NCBI RefSeq assembly: GCF_040214835.1
Contig: NZ_CP157874.1
Span: forward strand, 1,058,001-1,122,000
Direction of reading: 5' to 3'
Source of the DNA: Pseudomonas asiatica
GTDB lineage: Bacteria; Pseudomonadota; Gammaproteobacteria; Pseudomonadales; Pseudomonadaceae
DNA: 64,000 bases
Position numbers and translations under genes: made by a program. Below the pieces are notes generated by a model. The model was given only the letters and a program-made list of their open reading frames with translations, was not told the origin of the DNA and searched no databases. Shown in pieces: positions 7,461 through 22,730 of this stretch (position 1 is the stretch's first letter; each line of letters begins with the position of its first letter).

Positions 7461-10307
7461 TTAAAGCGCTGCAATCCGCGCATGCTGCTCGGTGAAGTTG
7501 GCCAGGGCCTGTTCGGACTCGGCCAGCTTGGCGCGTTCCTTCTCGATCACGGCAGGTGGTGCCTTGTCGACGAAGGCGGCGTTGGAAAGCTTGCCACCCA
7601 CGCGAGCCACTTCACCCTGCAGGCGCTGGATTTCCTTGTTCAGGCGCGCCAGCTCGGCATCCTTGTCGATCAGGCCGGCCATTGGCACCAGCACTTGCAG
7701 GTCACCGACCAGGGCGGTGGCCGACAGCGGGGCTTCGTCGGCATCGCCCAGTACGGTGAACGATTCGACCTTGGCCAGCTTCTTCAGCAGGGCTTCGTTT
7801 TCCTGCAGGCGACGCTGGTCGTCGGCGTTGGCGTTCTTCAGGAACAGCGGCAGCGGCTTGCCCGGGCCGATGTTCATTTCGGCGCGGATGTTGCGCAGGC
7901 CGACCATCAGCTCCTTGAGCCACTCGATGTCGCCTTCGGCGGCAGCATCGATGCGGCTTTCATTGGCCACCGGCCATGGCTGCAGCATGATGGTCTTGCC
8001 TTCGATGCCGGCCAGCGGCGCGATGCGCTGCCAGATTTCTTCGGTGATGAACGGCATGAACGGGTGTGCCAGGCGAAGCGCCACTTCCAGCACGCGCACC
8101 AGGGTGCGGCGAGTGCCACGGGCGCGCTCGACCGGGGCGTTCTCGTCCCACAGCACCGGCTTGGACAGCTCCAGGTACCAGTCGCAGTACTGGTTCCAGA
8201 TGAACTCGTACAGCGCCTGGCTGGCCAGGTCGAAGCGGAACTGCTCCAGCTGGCGGGTCACTTCGGCTTCGGTACGCTGCAGCTGCGAGATGATCCAGCG
8301 GTCGGCCAGCGACAGCTCGTAGGCTTCGCCGTTCTGGCCGCAATCCTCGCCCTTGTCCAGCACGTAGCGGGCGGCGTTCCAGATCTTGTTGCAGAAGTTG
8401 CGGTAGCCTTCGACGCGGCCCATGTCGAACTTGATGTCGCGGCCGGTGGAGGCCAGCGAGCAGAAGGTGAAGCGCAGGGCGTCGGTGCCGTAGCTGGCGA
8501 TACCTTCGGGGAACTCGGCCTTGGTCTGCTTGGCGATCTTCTCGGCAAGCTTGGGCTGCATCATGCCGCTGGTGCGTTTTTCCAGCAGGGCGTCGAGGGT
8601 GATGCCGTCGACGATGTCCAGCGGGTCCAGCACGTTGCCCTTGGACTTGGACATCTTCTGGCCCTGGCCGTCACGTACCAGGCCGTGCACGTACACGGTC
8701 TTGAACGGTACCTGCGGGGTGCCATCCTCGTTCTTGATCAGGTGCATGGTCAGCATGATCATGCGCGCAACCCAGAAGAAGATGATGTCGAAGCCGGTCA
8801 CCAGCACGTCGGTGGAGTGGAACTTCTTGAGGAACTCGGTCTGTTCCGGCCAGCCCAGGGTAGAGAAGGTCCACAGGCCCGAACTGAACCAGGTATCGAG
8901 TACGTCGTCGTCCTGGCGCAGGACCACGTCGGCGCCCAGGTTGTGCTTGGCGCGCACTTCTTCCTCGTTGCGGCCGACATAGACCTGGCCGGCCTCGTCG
9001 TACCATGCCGGGATGCGGTGGCCCCACCACAGCTGGCGGCTGATGCACCAGTCCTGGATGTCACGCATCCAGGAGAAGTACATGTTCTCGTACTGCTTGG
9101 GCACGAACTGGATGCGGCCATCTTCCACGGCGGCGATGGCAGGTTCTGCCAGCGGCTTGGTTGAAACGTACCACTGGTCGGTCAGCCATGGCTCGATGAC
9201 GGTGCCCGAACGGTCGCCTTTCGGCACTTTCAGCGCGTGGTCGTCGATGCTCACCAGCAGGCCCTGGGCATCCAGGTCGGCGACGATCTGCTTGCGCGCG
9301 ACGAAGCGGTCGAGGTTGGCGTATTGGGCCGGCAGGCGGGTGTCCACCTGCTCGTTGACGCTGCCGTCGAGGTTGAAGGCCTGCGCGCTGGCCAGCACGA
9401 AGGCGTTCTTGTCGAAGATGTTCAGCAGCGGCAGGTTGTGGCGCTTGCCGACTTCGTAGTCGTTGAAGTCGTGGGCCGGGGTGATCTTCACGCAGCCGGT
9501 ACCGAACTCGGGGTCGCAGTAGTCGTCGGCGATGATCGGGATGCGGCGGCCGACCAGTGGCAGTTCGACGAACTTGCCGATCAGTGCCTGGTAGCGCTCG
9601 TCGTTCGGGTTGACCGCCACGGCGGCGTCACCCAGCAGGGTTTCCGGACGGGTGGTGGCGACTACCAGGTAGTCCTTGCCTTCGGCGGTCTTGGCGCCGT
9701 CGGCCAGTGGGTAGCGCAGGTTCCACAGGTGGCCCTTCTCGTCGTGGTTTTCCACTTCGAGGTCGGAGATGGCCGTGTGCAGCTTGGTGTCCCAGTTGAC
9801 CAGGCGCTTGCCGCGGTAGATCAGGCCGTCTTCATGCAGGCGCACGAAGGCTTCCTTGACCGCTTCGGACAGGCCGTCGTCCATGGTGAAGCGCTCGCGG
9901 CTCCAGTCGACCGACGAGCCCAGGCGGCGGATCTGACGGCTGATGTTGCCACCGGACTGATCCTTCCATTCCCAGACCTTTTCCAGGAACTTTTCGCGGC
10001 CCAGGTCATGCCGGTTCTGACCCTTGGCCTCGAGCTGGCGCTCGACCAGCATCTGGGTGGCGATACCGGCGTGGTCGGTGCCTGGCTGCCACAGGGTGTC
10101 GCGGCCTTGCATGCGGCGGAAACGGATCAGGGCGTCCATGATCGCGTTGTTGAACCCGTGGCCCATGTGCAGGCTGCCGGTCACGTTCGGCGGCGGGATC
10201 ATGATGGTGTAGGACTCGCCTGCACCTTGTGGGGCGAAATAGTTCTCGGACTCCCAGGTGTTGTACCAGGAAGTTTCGATGGCGTGCGGCTGGTAGGTCT
10301 TATCCAT
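7461..10307 (-). CDS. valS: Valyl-tRNA synthetase
   Basis: The 948-residue class I synthetase charges tRNA-Val in the cytoplasm. It has the HIGH-type signature HMGH in [20 protein letters not shown] near residue 45, a CP1 editing domain ([17 protein letters not shown]), the KMSKS loop in [18 protein letters not shown] at about 555, the tRNA-binding helical domain, and a C-terminal coiled-coil arm ([18 protein letters not shown]). The start is [11 protein letters not shown] at 10307, and a seven-codon extension upstream is not conserved. It is the third gene of a reverse cluster holC-unknown-valS. Confidence 0.97.
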   Translation of the reverse strand: MDKTYQPHAIETSWYNTWESENYFAPQGAGESYTIMIPPPNVTGSLHMGHGFNNAIMDALIRFRRMQGRDTLWQPGTDHAGIATQMLVERQLEAKGQNRHDLGREKFLEKVWEWKDQSGGNISRQIRRLGSSVDWSRERFTMDDGLSEAVKEAFVRLHEDGLIYRGKRLVNWDTKLHTAISDLEVENHDEKGHLWNLRYPLADGAKTAEGKDYLVVATTRPETLLGDAAVAVNPNDERYQALIGKFVELPLVGRRIPIIADDYCDPEFGTGCVKITPAHDFNDYEVGKRHNLPLLNIFDKNAFVLASAQAFNLDGSVNEQVDTRLPAQYANLDRFVARKQIVADLDAQGLLVSIDDHALKVPKGDRSGTVIEPWLTDQWYVSTKPLAEPAIAAVEDGRIQFVPKQYENMYFSWMRDIQDWCISRQLWWGHRIPAWYDEAGQVYVGRNEEEVRAKHNLGADVVLRQDDDVLDTWFSSGLWTFSTLGWPEQTEFLKKFHSTDVLVTGFDIIFFWVARMIMLTMHLIKNEDGTPQVPFKTVYVHGLVRDGQGQKMSKSKGNVLDPLDIVDGITLDALLEKRTSGMMQPKLAEKIAKQTKAEFPEGIASYGTDALRFTFCSLASTGRDIKFDMGRVEGYRNFCNKIWNAARYVLDKGEDCGQNGEAYELSLADRWIISQLQRTEAEVTRQLEQFRFDLASQALYEFIWNQYCDWYLELSKPVLWDENAPVERARGTRRTLVRVLEVALRLAHPFMPFITEEIWQRIAPLAGIEGKTIMLQPWPVANESRIDAAAEGDIEWLKELMVGLRNIRAEMNIGPGKPLPLFLKNANADDQRRLQENEALLKKLAKVESFTVLGDADEAPLSATALVGDLQVLVPMAGLIDKDAELARLNKEIQRLQGEVARVGGKLSNAAFVDKAPPAVIEKERAKLAESEQALANFTEQHARIAAL

Positions 10308-10411
10308 GCGCGGCGGGACCCTGTGCATTTATTCGGGAAAGCCGGGAAGTATAACCAAGCTGGGGGCCGCAGGCGACAAGCTGCTGCTATCTGGCAGGCA
10401 GGGACGGCCTA

Positions 10412-10494
10412 TTCGCGGGTAAACCCGCTCCCACAGGAGCTGCGCAAGCTTTGAGACTTGCGCCGGTCCTGTGGGAGCGGGTTTACCCGCGAAG
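10412..10494. repeat. REP pair, GCGGGTTTACCCGC type
   Basis: Inverted arms TTCGCGGGTAAACCCGCTCC (10412-10437) and the exact complement at 10468-10494 lie between valS and the small upstream gene. The two arms match each other perfectly over 26 bases. Confidence 0.92.
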
Positions 10495-10516
10495 AAGGCA
10501 CCGCCGAATTTCGGTT

Positions 10517-10882
10517 TTACTCGGAACGCTTGATCAACCGCTCGATCCGCGCATCCAGCCGGCGCTTGATCTCGTTCTCGATGTGCGGGGTGAAGTCGTT
10601 GATCACGTCCTGCATGATCATCTGCGCTGCCGCACGCAGCTCGCTTTCCAGGTGCAGCAGGGTGTCCTGGCGGCGGGTCTGCGGGTCGTCTTCGGGTTCG
10701 GCAGCTACCGGTTCGGCCGCAGGCACATGATTGCCGGGCGCTTCTTCCAGCAGCAACGGGATCTGCTCCACCGTCTCGGTCAGCAGCGGCGGTTGCAGGT
10801 CGGCGTCGCCAAGCAGCTGGCGTATCGACTCGAGGTCATCGAGCAGATGGGCGGAATCGGGCAGGGGGGAGGGCTTGTCCAT
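10517..10882 (-). CDS. Small conserved protein of unknown function
   Basis: The 121-residue product has no domain I recognise. Its N-terminal half is Pro/Glu-rich and probably disordered (PLLLEEAPGNHVPAAEPVAAEPEDDPQ), while the C-terminal half looks helical and ends in a basic heptad-like segment (LESELRAAAQMIMQDVINDF, then IENEIKRRLDARIERLIKRSE). The ATG at 10882 lies five bases after the holC stop, so translation is probably coupled. A position between holC and valS is, from memory, conserved in Pseudomonas, where the gene is annotated as hypothetical. A role near DNA polymerase III is only a guess from position. Confidence 0.75.
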   Translation of the reverse strand: MDKPSPLPDSAHLLDDLESIRQLLGDADLQPPLLTETVEQIPLLLEEAPGNHVPAAEPVAAEPEDDPQTRRQDTLLHLESELRAAAQMIMQDVINDFTPHIENEIKRRLDARIERLIKRSE

Positions 10883-10887
10883 CGTCG

Positions 10888-11319
10888 TCAAAGTCGCTGT
10901 AAGCGGTGGTCTTGCAGAGCATAGCCCTGTTCACGGTAGAAACGGAATCGTTCACGGGCCGATTGGCGGATGCCAGGCTCTTCAACGACGATTTCGGCCA
11001 CTCGCTCGAACTGGCCGACGAAGGCCGGTACGCCGGCGCCCAGGTTGATCAACAGGTCGTGGTGGTCGCCTGCACTGTCGGCGGCCAGGCCCAATGCCAC
11101 GCTGGCATCGGCATGTACCTCCGCGAGGTCGTGGGGCACGAAGGCCTCGCCCTTGAAGCGCCACAGGCGTTGGTCCAGCTCGCTGCGCTGCTCGGCGTCC
11201 TGGCAATTCAGGTAGACCCGGTGGCCAAGGCGCCAGGCCTTTTCGCACAGCTTGCAGGCGAAATCGAGCCGCGCCGACAGCGAGTCGGTGGGCAGGATGT
11301 AGAAATCGACTTTGCTCAT
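10888..11319 (-). CDS. holC: DNA polymerase III chi subunit
   Basis: The 143-residue protein is the chi subunit of the clamp-loader complex, which contacts SSB. The family pattern is visible: MSKVDFYILPTDSLSARLDFACKLCEKAWRLGHRVYL, then RFKGEAFVPHDLAEV and the C-terminal INLGAGVPAFVGQFERVAEIV and RFRFYREQGYALQDHRL. The ATG at 11319 is chosen because family alignment begins there. It lies about 50 bases after pepA, a linkage also seen in E. coli (pepA-holC-valS). Confidence 0.93.
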   Translation of the reverse strand: MSKVDFYILPTDSLSARLDFACKLCEKAWRLGHRVYLNCQDAEQRSELDQRLWRFKGEAFVPHDLAEVHADASVALGLAADSAGDHHDLLINLGAGVPAFVGQFERVAEIVVEEPGIRQSARERFRFYREQGYALQDHRLQRL

Positions 11320-11368
11320 GGTGGTATCGCCGGCCGGTGGCGCGCGGGGCGCCACCGGCTTCATGGCG

Positions 11369-13163
<1,795 letters not shown>

Positions 13164-14279
13164 TTGATCGTCTTTCGTTATCTGTCCCGCGAGGTCCTGG
13201 TGACCTTGAGCGCCGTCAGCGCTGTGCTGCTGGTGATCATCATGAGTGGGCGCTTCATCAAGTACCTGGCCCAGGCTGCCCAGGGTGTGCTCGACCCGAG
13301 CGTGCTGTTCCTGATCATGGGCTTCCGTCTGCCGGGCTTCCTGCAGCTGATCCTGCCTCTGGGGCTGTTCCTCGGCATTCTCCTGGCGTACGGGCGCCTG
13401 TACCTGGAAAGCGAGATGACCGTGCTGTCGGCCACCGGCATGAGCCAGCAGCGCCTGCTGGGCCTGACCATGGCACCGGCCGCCCTGGTCGCCCTGCTGG
13501 TGGCCTGGCTTAGCCTGAGCCTGGCGCCGCTGGGTGTTGCCCAGGTGCAGCAGATCATCAGCCAGCAGGATGCCCTGACCGAGTTCGACACCCTGGTGCC
13601 GGGCCGCTTCCAGACCCTGCGCGACGGCTCGCGGGTGACCTACACCGAAGAGCTGTCGGACGACCGCATCAACCTGGCCGGGGTGTTCATTTCCGAGAAG
13701 CGCTTCAACCAGGACAAGACCAAGGACCGCGCCCCGTCGGTGCTGGTTGCCGAAAAAGGCCACCAGGAAATCCAGGCCGACGGCAACCGCTATCTGGTGC
13801 TGGAAAACGGTTACCGTTACGACGGCAACCCGGGCCAGGCCGATTACCGTGCAATCAAGTACGACACCTACGGCGTGCTGCTGCCCAAGCCGGAAGTCGC
13901 CGAGGAAGTGACCGATCGCGAAGCCATCCCCACTTCCGAGCTGATCGGCAAGAAAGGCCTGCGTGAGCGCGCCGAGCTGCAATGGCGGCTGTCGCTGCCG
14001 ATCCTGGTGTTCATCGTCACCATGCTGGCGGTGCCGCTGTCCCGGGTCAACCCGCGCCAGGGCCGCTTCCTCAAGCTGCTGCCGGCAATTCTTCTGTACA
14101 TGGCCTACCTGACAATGCTGATTTCCGTACGTGGCGCCCTCGAGAAGGGCAAATTGCCGATCGCCCTGGGCATGTGGTGGGTCCACGGCCTGTTCCTGCT
14201 GATCGGCCTGGGCCTGATGTACTGGGAGCCGCTGCGTCTCAAGCGCGCCGCCCGTCGTGCGGAGGTGGCCCATGGGTAA
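13164..14279 (+). CDS. lptF: LPS export permease LptF
   Basis: The 371-residue inner-membrane protein pairs with LptG and the LptB ATPase to move lipopolysaccharide to the outer membrane. It has three N-terminal membrane helices (the first VLVTLSAVSAVLLVIIMSGRFIKYL), a periplasmic jellyroll domain at about 135-270 (LVPGRFQTLRDGSRVTYTE onward), and three C-terminal helices (LPILVFIVTMLAVPLSRVNPRQGR). I chose a TTG start at 13164 because AGGAG lies eight bases upstream and family homology begins at IVFRYLSREV. The stop overlaps lptG by eight bases. Confidence 0.95.
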   Translation: MIVFRYLSREVLVTLSAVSAVLLVIIMSGRFIKYLAQAAQGVLDPSVLFLIMGFRLPGFLQLILPLGLFLGILLAYGRLYLESEMTVLSATGMSQQRLLGLTMAPAALVALLVAWLSLSLAPLGVAQVQQIISQQDALTEFDTLVPGRFQTLRDGSRVTYTEELSDDRINLAGVFISEKRFNQDKTKDRAPSVLVAEKGHQEIQADGNRYLVLENGYRYDGNPGQADYRAIKYDTYGVLLPKPEVAEEVTDREAIPTSELIGKKGLRERAELQWRLSLPILVFIVTMLAVPLSRVNPRQGRFLKLLPAILLYMAYLTMLISVRGALEKGKLPIALGMWWVHGLFLLIGLGLMYWEPLRLKRAARRAEVAHG

Positions 14280-15333
14280 GCTCGACCGCTACATCGGCCA
14301 GAGCGTGCTGCTGGCCATCCTCGCCGTGCTGGGGATCATCCTCGGCCTGGCTTCGCTGTTCGCCTTCATCGACGAGATGAGCGACCTGAGTGACACCTAC
14401 ACGGTGATGGAGGCGGGCAACTTCGTCCTGTTGACCGCACCGCGGCGGCTGTACGAAATGCTGCCGATGGCCGCCTTGATCGGCTGCCTGATTGGTCTGG
14501 GCAGCCTGGCCAGCAGCAGCGAACTGACCATCATGCGTGCTGCCGGGGTTTCCATCGGGCGCATCGTCTGGGCGGTGATGAAGCCGATGCTGGTACTGAT
14601 GCTGGTCGGCCTGCTGATCGGCGAGTACGTGGCGCCGGTGACCGAGAACAAGGCCCAGGCCGACCGTTCCCTGGCCCAGGGTGGTGGTGATGCGCAAAGC
14701 TCCAAGCGCGGCATGTGGCACCGCCAGGGCGAGGAGTACGTGCACATCAACGCCGTGCAGCCCAACGGCCTGCTGCTGGGCGTGACCCGTTACCGCTTCG
14801 ACAGCGAGCGCAAGATCGTCACCTCGAGCTTCGCCCGCCGTGCACAGTACCAGGACGACCACTGGATGCTCAGCGACGTGCGCACCACCTTCTTCCGTGG
14901 CGACCACACCGAAGTGGTGACCGCGCCGCAGGAGCGCTGGGACGTTTCGCTCACGCCGCAGCTGCTCAATACCGTGATCCTGGCGCCGGAGTCGCTGTCC
15001 ATCACCGGGCTGTGGGACTACATCCACTACCTGTCCGACCAGGGCCTGAACAATGCCCGTTACTGGCTGGCGTTCTGGACCAAGGTATTGCAGCCGATGG
15101 TGACCGCGGCGCTGGTGCTGATGGCCATTTCCTTCATCTTCGGCCCGCTGCGTTCGGTAACCCTTGGCCAGCGCGTGTTCACCGGTGTACTGGTGGGCTT
15201 CGTGTTCCGCATCGCCCAGGACCTGCTGGGGCCTTCGAGCCAGGTGTTCGGCTTCCCGCCGCTGCTGGCGGTGGTGATCCCGGCAGGCATCTGTGCGCTG
15301 GCCGGTGTGTGGTTGTTGCGCCGGGCAGGTTGA
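14272..15333 (+). CDS. lptG: LPS export permease LptG
   Basis: The 353-residue protein is the partner of LptF, with the same three-helix, jellyroll, three-helix layout. It starts MGKLDRYIGQSVLLAILAVLGIILGLASLFAFIDEM and contains the coupling-helix region SSSELTIMRAAGVSIGRIVW near 85-105 that contacts LptB. The C-terminal ALVLMAISFIFGPLRSVTLGQRVFTGVLVGFVF is typical of LptG. The start overlaps lptF by eight bases, so the two subunits are translationally coupled. A strong terminator follows 16 bases after the stop. Confidence 0.95.
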   Translation: MGKLDRYIGQSVLLAILAVLGIILGLASLFAFIDEMSDLSDTYTVMEAGNFVLLTAPRRLYEMLPMAALIGCLIGLGSLASSSELTIMRAAGVSIGRIVWAVMKPMLVLMLVGLLIGEYVAPVTENKAQADRSLAQGGGDAQSSKRGMWHRQGEEYVHINAVQPNGLLLGVTRYRFDSERKIVTSSFARRAQYQDDHWMLSDVRTTFFRGDHTEVVTAPQERWDVSLTPQLLNTVILAPESLSITGLWDYIHYLSDQGLNNARYWLAFWTKVLQPMVTAALVLMAISFIFGPLRSVTLGQRVFTGVLVGFVFRIAQDLLGPSSQVFGFPPLLAVVIPAGICALAGVWLLRRAG

Positions 15334-15348
15334 TGGCCTGAGCTGTAC

Positions 15349-15378
15349 AAAAAAAGCCGACCTCAGGGTCGGCTTTTT
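15349..15378 (+). terminator. Terminator of lptFG
   Basis: AAAAAGCCGACC-TCAG-GGTCGGCTTTTT is a 12-bp stem with a four-base loop ending in a T run. It is symmetric enough to act in both directions. Confidence 0.94.
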
Positions 15379-15398
15379 GCTGGCATTTGTGTTGCTTT

Positions 15399-15485
15399 CT
15401 TCGCGGGCTTGCCCGCTCCCACAGGAACCTCACCATCCTCAGGACCTGTGATGAACCTGTGGGAGCGGGCAAGCCCGCGAAGAGG
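15399..15485. repeat. REP pair, GCGGGCTTGCCCGC type
   Basis: Inverted arms at 15399-15425 and 15456-15485 are exact complements over CCTGTGGGAGCGGGCAAGCC and CGCGAAG. The pair lies between the convergent lptG and RDD genes. Confidence 0.92.
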
Positions 15486-15511
15486 CCATAGCAGGCAATA
15501 CAAGTCTCAGT

Positions 15512-16000
15512 TCATTTCTTCTGCTTCGGCACCCGCACCAGCTGGCTTTCCGAATAGATGTCATGCCAGCCCCGCTGGCGCTTGTCGATCAAAACCCAGA
15601 AAAACCCCAGCCCCAGGCACAGCCACGAGGCAATCGACACCACGAAGCGCAGCAGCGCCTGCCACAGGCTGATGGCTGTGCCATCGGCGTTCTGCACCCG
15701 CACGCCCCACACCTGCATGCCCAGGGTCTGCCCGCCATGGGTCCAGAACTTGGCAAAGAAACCGAACAGGACGAACAGCAACACGGTGGACAACAGCGGG
15801 TCGCCGTCCAGTGCGCCAGCCTCGGTCAGCTCACGCATGCGGGCTTCGCCGATGATCGCCATCTGGATCATCTTGTAGGCACCGGCGGTCACGATCAGCA
15901 GCGCCGTGCACAGCAGGAAGTCGTAGAACATCGCCGCCAGGCGCCGGCCCAGGCCGACCGGCGGAAAATCACCCTGGGGTGTGAGCAGAGGCTTGGACAT
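15512..16000 (-). CDS. RDD-family membrane protein
   Basis: The 162-residue protein has the RDD domain, named for conserved Arg-Asp-Asp residues: LGRRLAAMFYDFLLCTALLIVTAGAYKMIQ (first helix with RxxAMFYD), a second helix at about 70-90, and a third near 120-140 (LLRFVVSIASWLCLGLGFFWVLIDKRQRGWHDIYSESQLV). The DKRQRGWHD segment is the usual C-terminal signature. It is an inner-membrane protein of undefined function, and some RDD proteins are ion exchangers. The start MSKPLLTPQG fits the family. Confidence 0.88.
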   Translation of the reverse strand: MSKPLLTPQGDFPPVGLGRRLAAMFYDFLLCTALLIVTAGAYKMIQMAIIGEARMRELTEAGALDGDPLLSTVLLFVLFGFFAKFWTHGGQTLGMQVWGVRVQNADGTAISLWQALLRFVVSIASWLCLGLGFFWVLIDKRQRGWHDIYSESQLVRVPKQKK

Positions 16001-16040
16001 GCAAAACGGCTCCAGAAGACGAAGCCGCTATTCTACGGGC

Positions 16041-16076
16041 AAAAAAAAGCCCCTGCACTTGGCAGGGGCTTTTCTC
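16041..16076 (-). terminator. Terminator of the cold-shock gene
   Basis: On the reverse strand AAAAGCCCCTGCC-AAGT-GCAGGGGCTTTTTTTT-like sequence forms a 9- to 12-bp stem ending in a long T run. It lies between the cold-shock stop and the RDD start. Confidence 0.92.
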
Positions 16077-16091
16077 GAAGTCGGGTTCGGC

Positions 16092-16304
16092 TTAGCCGGC
16101 GACCTGAACTTTGTCAGCCTGCATGCCTTTCTGGCCCTGGACTGCTTCGAAGGTGACCTTCTGGCCTTCTTTCAGGCTCTTGAAGCCGTTACCTTCGATA
16201 GCGCGGAAGTGTACGAACAGATCCGGACCGCTTTCTGGGGTGATGAAGCCGTAACCTTTTTCGTCATTGAACCACTTGACGGTACCGTTCTGACGCTCAG
16301 CCAT
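16092..16304 (-). CDS. Cold-shock domain protein
   Basis: The 70-residue protein is a single OB-fold cold-shock domain that binds single-stranded RNA and DNA. RNP1 is KGYGFI in [16 protein letters not shown], and RNP2 is LFVHF in [15 protein letters not shown]. The C-terminal [19 protein letters not shown] is typical of CspA-like proteins. The ribosome binding site AGGAAA lies nine bases before the ATG on the reverse strand. A terminator lies directly after. Several csp paralogues exist in pseudomonads, so I give no specific symbol. Confidence 0.94.
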   Translation of the reverse strand: MAERQNGTVKWFNDEKGYGFITPESGPDLFVHFRAIEGNGFKSLKEGQKVTFEAVQGQKGMQADKVQVAG

Positions 16305-16344
16305 TGTCTTATTTCCTATGAAGCTTGAATTTTGATGACAGTTT

Positions 16345-16368
16345 CTTTTGCAATAAAGGAAGCAAAAG
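16345..16368 (-). promoter_or_regulatory. Inverted repeat in the cold-shock gene leader
   Basis: CTTTTGC and GCAAAAG flank a ten-base AT-rich loop. Cold-shock genes commonly have structured leaders. The stem is weak (7 bp), so it would open or close with temperature, but this is only an inference. Confidence 0.3.
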
Positions 16369-16568
16369 ATTACTGGGCTGGGTTGCAGGAAAGTAAGAGA
16401 CGTCGAACGGGTTGTAGCAGATTGCGGCTACTGGCCCAGGTCACGAACTGTTGCGACCCATGCAAACACAGTGCAGTGACTCTACGCCAACTCCCGAGCG
16501 AAAAACAAGCCCTTGGTCGTATGGAAAATCGGCCGTTTGCCGATAACCGACCGATTTGTCGGAAACGG

Positions 16569-16592
16569 CATGGCGCCTGGCCTGGCGCCATG
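16569..16592. other. Perfect hairpin downstream of gcvT
   Basis: CATGGCGCC-TGGCCT-GGCGCCATG is a 9-bp GC-rich stem with a six-base loop. No T run follows on the reverse strand, so it is not a classical terminator. Confidence 0.6.
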
Positions 16593-16608
16593 TTCAAAAG
16601 TTATTGGA

Positions 16609-16637
16609 CAGGTTCGAAAACGAATATGTCGAACCTG
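16609..16637. other. Hairpin directly after gcvT
   Basis: CAGGTTCGA and TCGAACCTG are perfectly complementary around an 11-base loop, 24 bases after the gcvT stop. Together with the next hairpin it may form a tandem 3' end for the gcv operon. Confidence 0.6.
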
Positions 16638-16660
16638 CCCGCAACCTTCACAAAGCGGCT

Positions 16661-17782
16661 TCAGCCCCGGTAGTAACGTTGTGCCACGAAAGGCATTTTG
16701 CTGACTTTCAAGGCAACCTTCTTGCCGCGCACCACGGCAAACAATGAGGTGTCGATAGCGCTATGTTCACTATCGATATAACCCATTGCTACAGGTGCAC
16801 CGAGTGTCGGGCCAAAGCCGCCGCTGCACACTTTGCCTACAGGTTTATCGTGTGCATCGACAATATCCGCGCCTTCACGTACTGGGGTACGCTCCTGCGG
16901 CAACAGGCCCACACGTTTGCGCGCCACACCATCGCGCTGATGAGCGAAGATGGCCTCGGCACCCGGGAAACCGGCGGCACGCGCGCCATCGGCACGGCGA
17001 ACCTTGGAAATGGCCCACAACAGGCTGGCTTCCACCGGCGTGGTTTCGGTGTTCATGTCGTGGCCATACAGGCACAGGCCGGCTTCCAGGCGCAGTGAGT
17101 CACGCGCACCCAGGCCGATCGGCTGTACTTCCGGCTCGGCCAGCAGGCGGCGGGCCAGGGCTTCGGCGGCATGTGCCGGTACCGAGATTTCGTAGCCGTC
17201 TTCGCCGGTGTAGCCCGAGCGGCTGACGAAGCAGTCTTCACCCAGCAGTTTCACCGGGCGGAACTGCATGAAGGTCATGCCGGCCACTTCCGGGGCCAGG
17301 CGCTCCAGCACCTTGACCGCCGCCGGGCCTTGCAGGGCCAGCAGGGCGCGCTGCTCGAACAGCGGTTGTACCTCGCAACGGCTGCCGATGTGCGCTTGCA
17401 AGTGGGCCAGGTCCTGGTCCTTGCAGGCGGCGTTGACCACCAGGAACAGCGTGTCGTCGCCCAGGTTGGCGACCATCAGGTCGTCGAGGATGCCGCCTTG
17501 CTCATTGGTGAACATGGCATAGCGCTGCATGCCCACCGGCAGGTCGATGATATCCACCGGCACCAGGCTTTCCAGGGCCTTGGCGGCATCGCTGCCGCGC
17601 AGGGTGATCTGGCCCATGTGCGAGACATCGAACAGGCCGGCCTGCTCGCGGGTGTGCAGGTGTTCCTTGAGCACGCCCAACGGGTACTGCACCGGCATGT
17701 CATAGCCGGCGAACGGCACCATGCGCGCACCCAGTTCCAGGTGCAGGGCGTGCAGTGGGGTCTTGAGCAGTGTTTCGGACAT
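16661..17782 (-). CDS. gcvT: Glycine cleavage system T protein
   Basis: The 373-residue aminomethyltransferase transfers the methylene carbon from lipoyl-bound aminomethyl to tetrahydrofolate, releasing ammonia. It begins LKTPLHALHLELGARMVPFAGYDMPVQYP and shows AGLFDVSHMGQITLRG, the catalytic Asp segment VVNAACKDQDLAHL, GYTGEDGYEISVP, and the C-terminal GGFGPTLGAPVAMGYID. It is the last gene of the gcvH-gcvP-sdaA-gcvT operon, 27 bases after sdaA. Length is normal for the family. Confidence 0.96.
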   Translation of the reverse strand: MSETLLKTPLHALHLELGARMVPFAGYDMPVQYPLGVLKEHLHTREQAGLFDVSHMGQITLRGSDAAKALESLVPVDIIDLPVGMQRYAMFTNEQGGILDDLMVANLGDDTLFLVVNAACKDQDLAHLQAHIGSRCEVQPLFEQRALLALQGPAAVKVLERLAPEVAGMTFMQFRPVKLLGEDCFVSRSGYTGEDGYEISVPAHAAEALARRLLAEPEVQPIGLGARDSLRLEAGLCLYGHDMNTETTPVEASLLWAISKVRRADGARAAGFPGAEAIFAHQRDGVARKRVGLLPQERTPVREGADIVDAHDKPVGKVCSGGFGPTLGAPVAMGYIDSEHSAIDTSLFAVVRGKKVALKVSKMPFVAQRYYRG

Positions 17783-17809
17783 CGGTGACTCCTTGCTGTT
17801 GTTGTCGGG

Positions 17810-19186
<1,377 letters not shown>

Positions 19187-19224
19187 GGTGACCTCCTGCC
19201 AGGTTGATTGGGCGGACGGTGAAC

Positions 19225-19300
19225 CCTGTGGGAGCGGGTTTACCCGCGAATGCGGCGGTAGAGCCACCATCGCATTCGCGGGTAAACCCGCTCCCACAGG
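19225..19300. repeat. REP pair inside the gcv operon
   Basis: Arms CCTGTGGGAGCGGGTTTACC at 19225-19253 and the exact complement at 19271-19300 face outward compared with most other pairs, with only a 17-base spacer. The pair lies between gcvP and sdaA, so the operon mRNA carries a strong hairpin here. Confidence 0.92.
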
Positions 19301-19334
19301 CCGCCAACCAAGCCAGGTGGCGGGGGAAGGGCTA

Positions 19335-22190
<2,856 letters not shown>

Positions 22191-22201
22191 GGCGGGGTTC
22201 C

Positions 22202-22585
22202 TCAGGCGTCGTCGTTGGCTTTGATCAGGCGGTCGTAGGCGTCCTGGTCGAGCAGGGCGGCCACGGCGCTGGCGTCGGCGGGAATGAAGCGGAAGAACCA
22301 GCCTTCGCCCATCGGGTCTTCGTTGACCAGTTCCGGGCTGTCTTCGAGCTGGTCGTTGATCTGGACCACTTCGCCGGTCAGGGGCATGTACACACCGCTG
22401 GCGGCCTTGACCGACTCGACGGTGGACGCTTCGCTGCCTTTCTCATACTGCTGCAACTCTGGCAGTTGCACGAAAACCACATCGCCAAGGGCGTTCTGGG
22501 CGTAGGCGGTGATGCCCACGGTGACGCTGCCATCGGCTTCGACGCGCAGCCATTCGTGATCTTCAGTGAAACGCAACTCGCTCAT
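22202..22585 (-). CDS. gcvH: Glycine cleavage system H protein
   Basis: The 127-residue carrier protein has the lipoyl lysine Lys60 in [21 protein letters not shown], and the family start [32 protein letters not shown]. It shuttles the aminomethyl group between GcvP and GcvT. It is the first gene of the operon. The 5' region holds a good sigma-54 promoter match and an upstream dyad, so it is probably switched on by glycine through a TyrR-type activator. Confidence 0.97.
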   Translation of the reverse strand: MSELRFTEDHEWLRVEADGSVTVGITAYAQNALGDVVFVQLPELQQYEKGSEASTVESVKAASGVYMPLTGEVVQINDQLEDSPELVNEDPMGEGWFFRFIPADASAVAALLDQDAYDRLIKANDDA

Positions 22586-22652
22586 GGGGAATCCTCGGGA
22601 AGCAGGGCGTTAGGCGCAGTGGCTCCGCGCTCTTGGGGTTGGGATTCCCTTA

Positions 22653-22667
22653 GCAAAAATGCGGCCA
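22653..22667 (-). promoter_or_regulatory. Candidate sigma-54 promoter of gcvH
   Basis: The reverse strand reads TGGCCG-CATTT-TTGC, against the sigma-54 consensus TGGCAC-N5-TTGC. The invariant GG and GC are ten bases apart as required. Transcription would start near 22641, giving a leader of about 55 bases before the gcvH ATG. Confidence 0.65.
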
Positions 22668-22730
22668 ATCGTTAAAAATCGTTATAAATCAATATGTTAG
22701 TTATTTTGCGTAATCATTTTGTCATTCTTG

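Larger units (their letters stand above)
16305..16660. other. Upstream region of the cold-shock gene and 3' side of gcvT
   Basis: This 356-bp space has no convincing gene. It contains the probable long leader of the cold-shock gene with an inverted repeat CTTTTGC-N10-GCAAAAG at 16345-16368, 41 bases before the start codon. It also holds two perfect 9-bp hairpins near gcvT that may end or protect the gcv transcript. Confidence 0.5.

Noticed and set aside
7482..10454. Two long forward open frames opposite valS
   Set aside because: They mirror valS codon structure and have no start signals or recognisable domains.
22586..22700. Possible glycine riboswitch before gcvH
   Set aside because: The leader from the sigma-54 promoter is only about 55 bases, too short for a tandem glycine aptamer, and the conserved aptamer cores are not seen.
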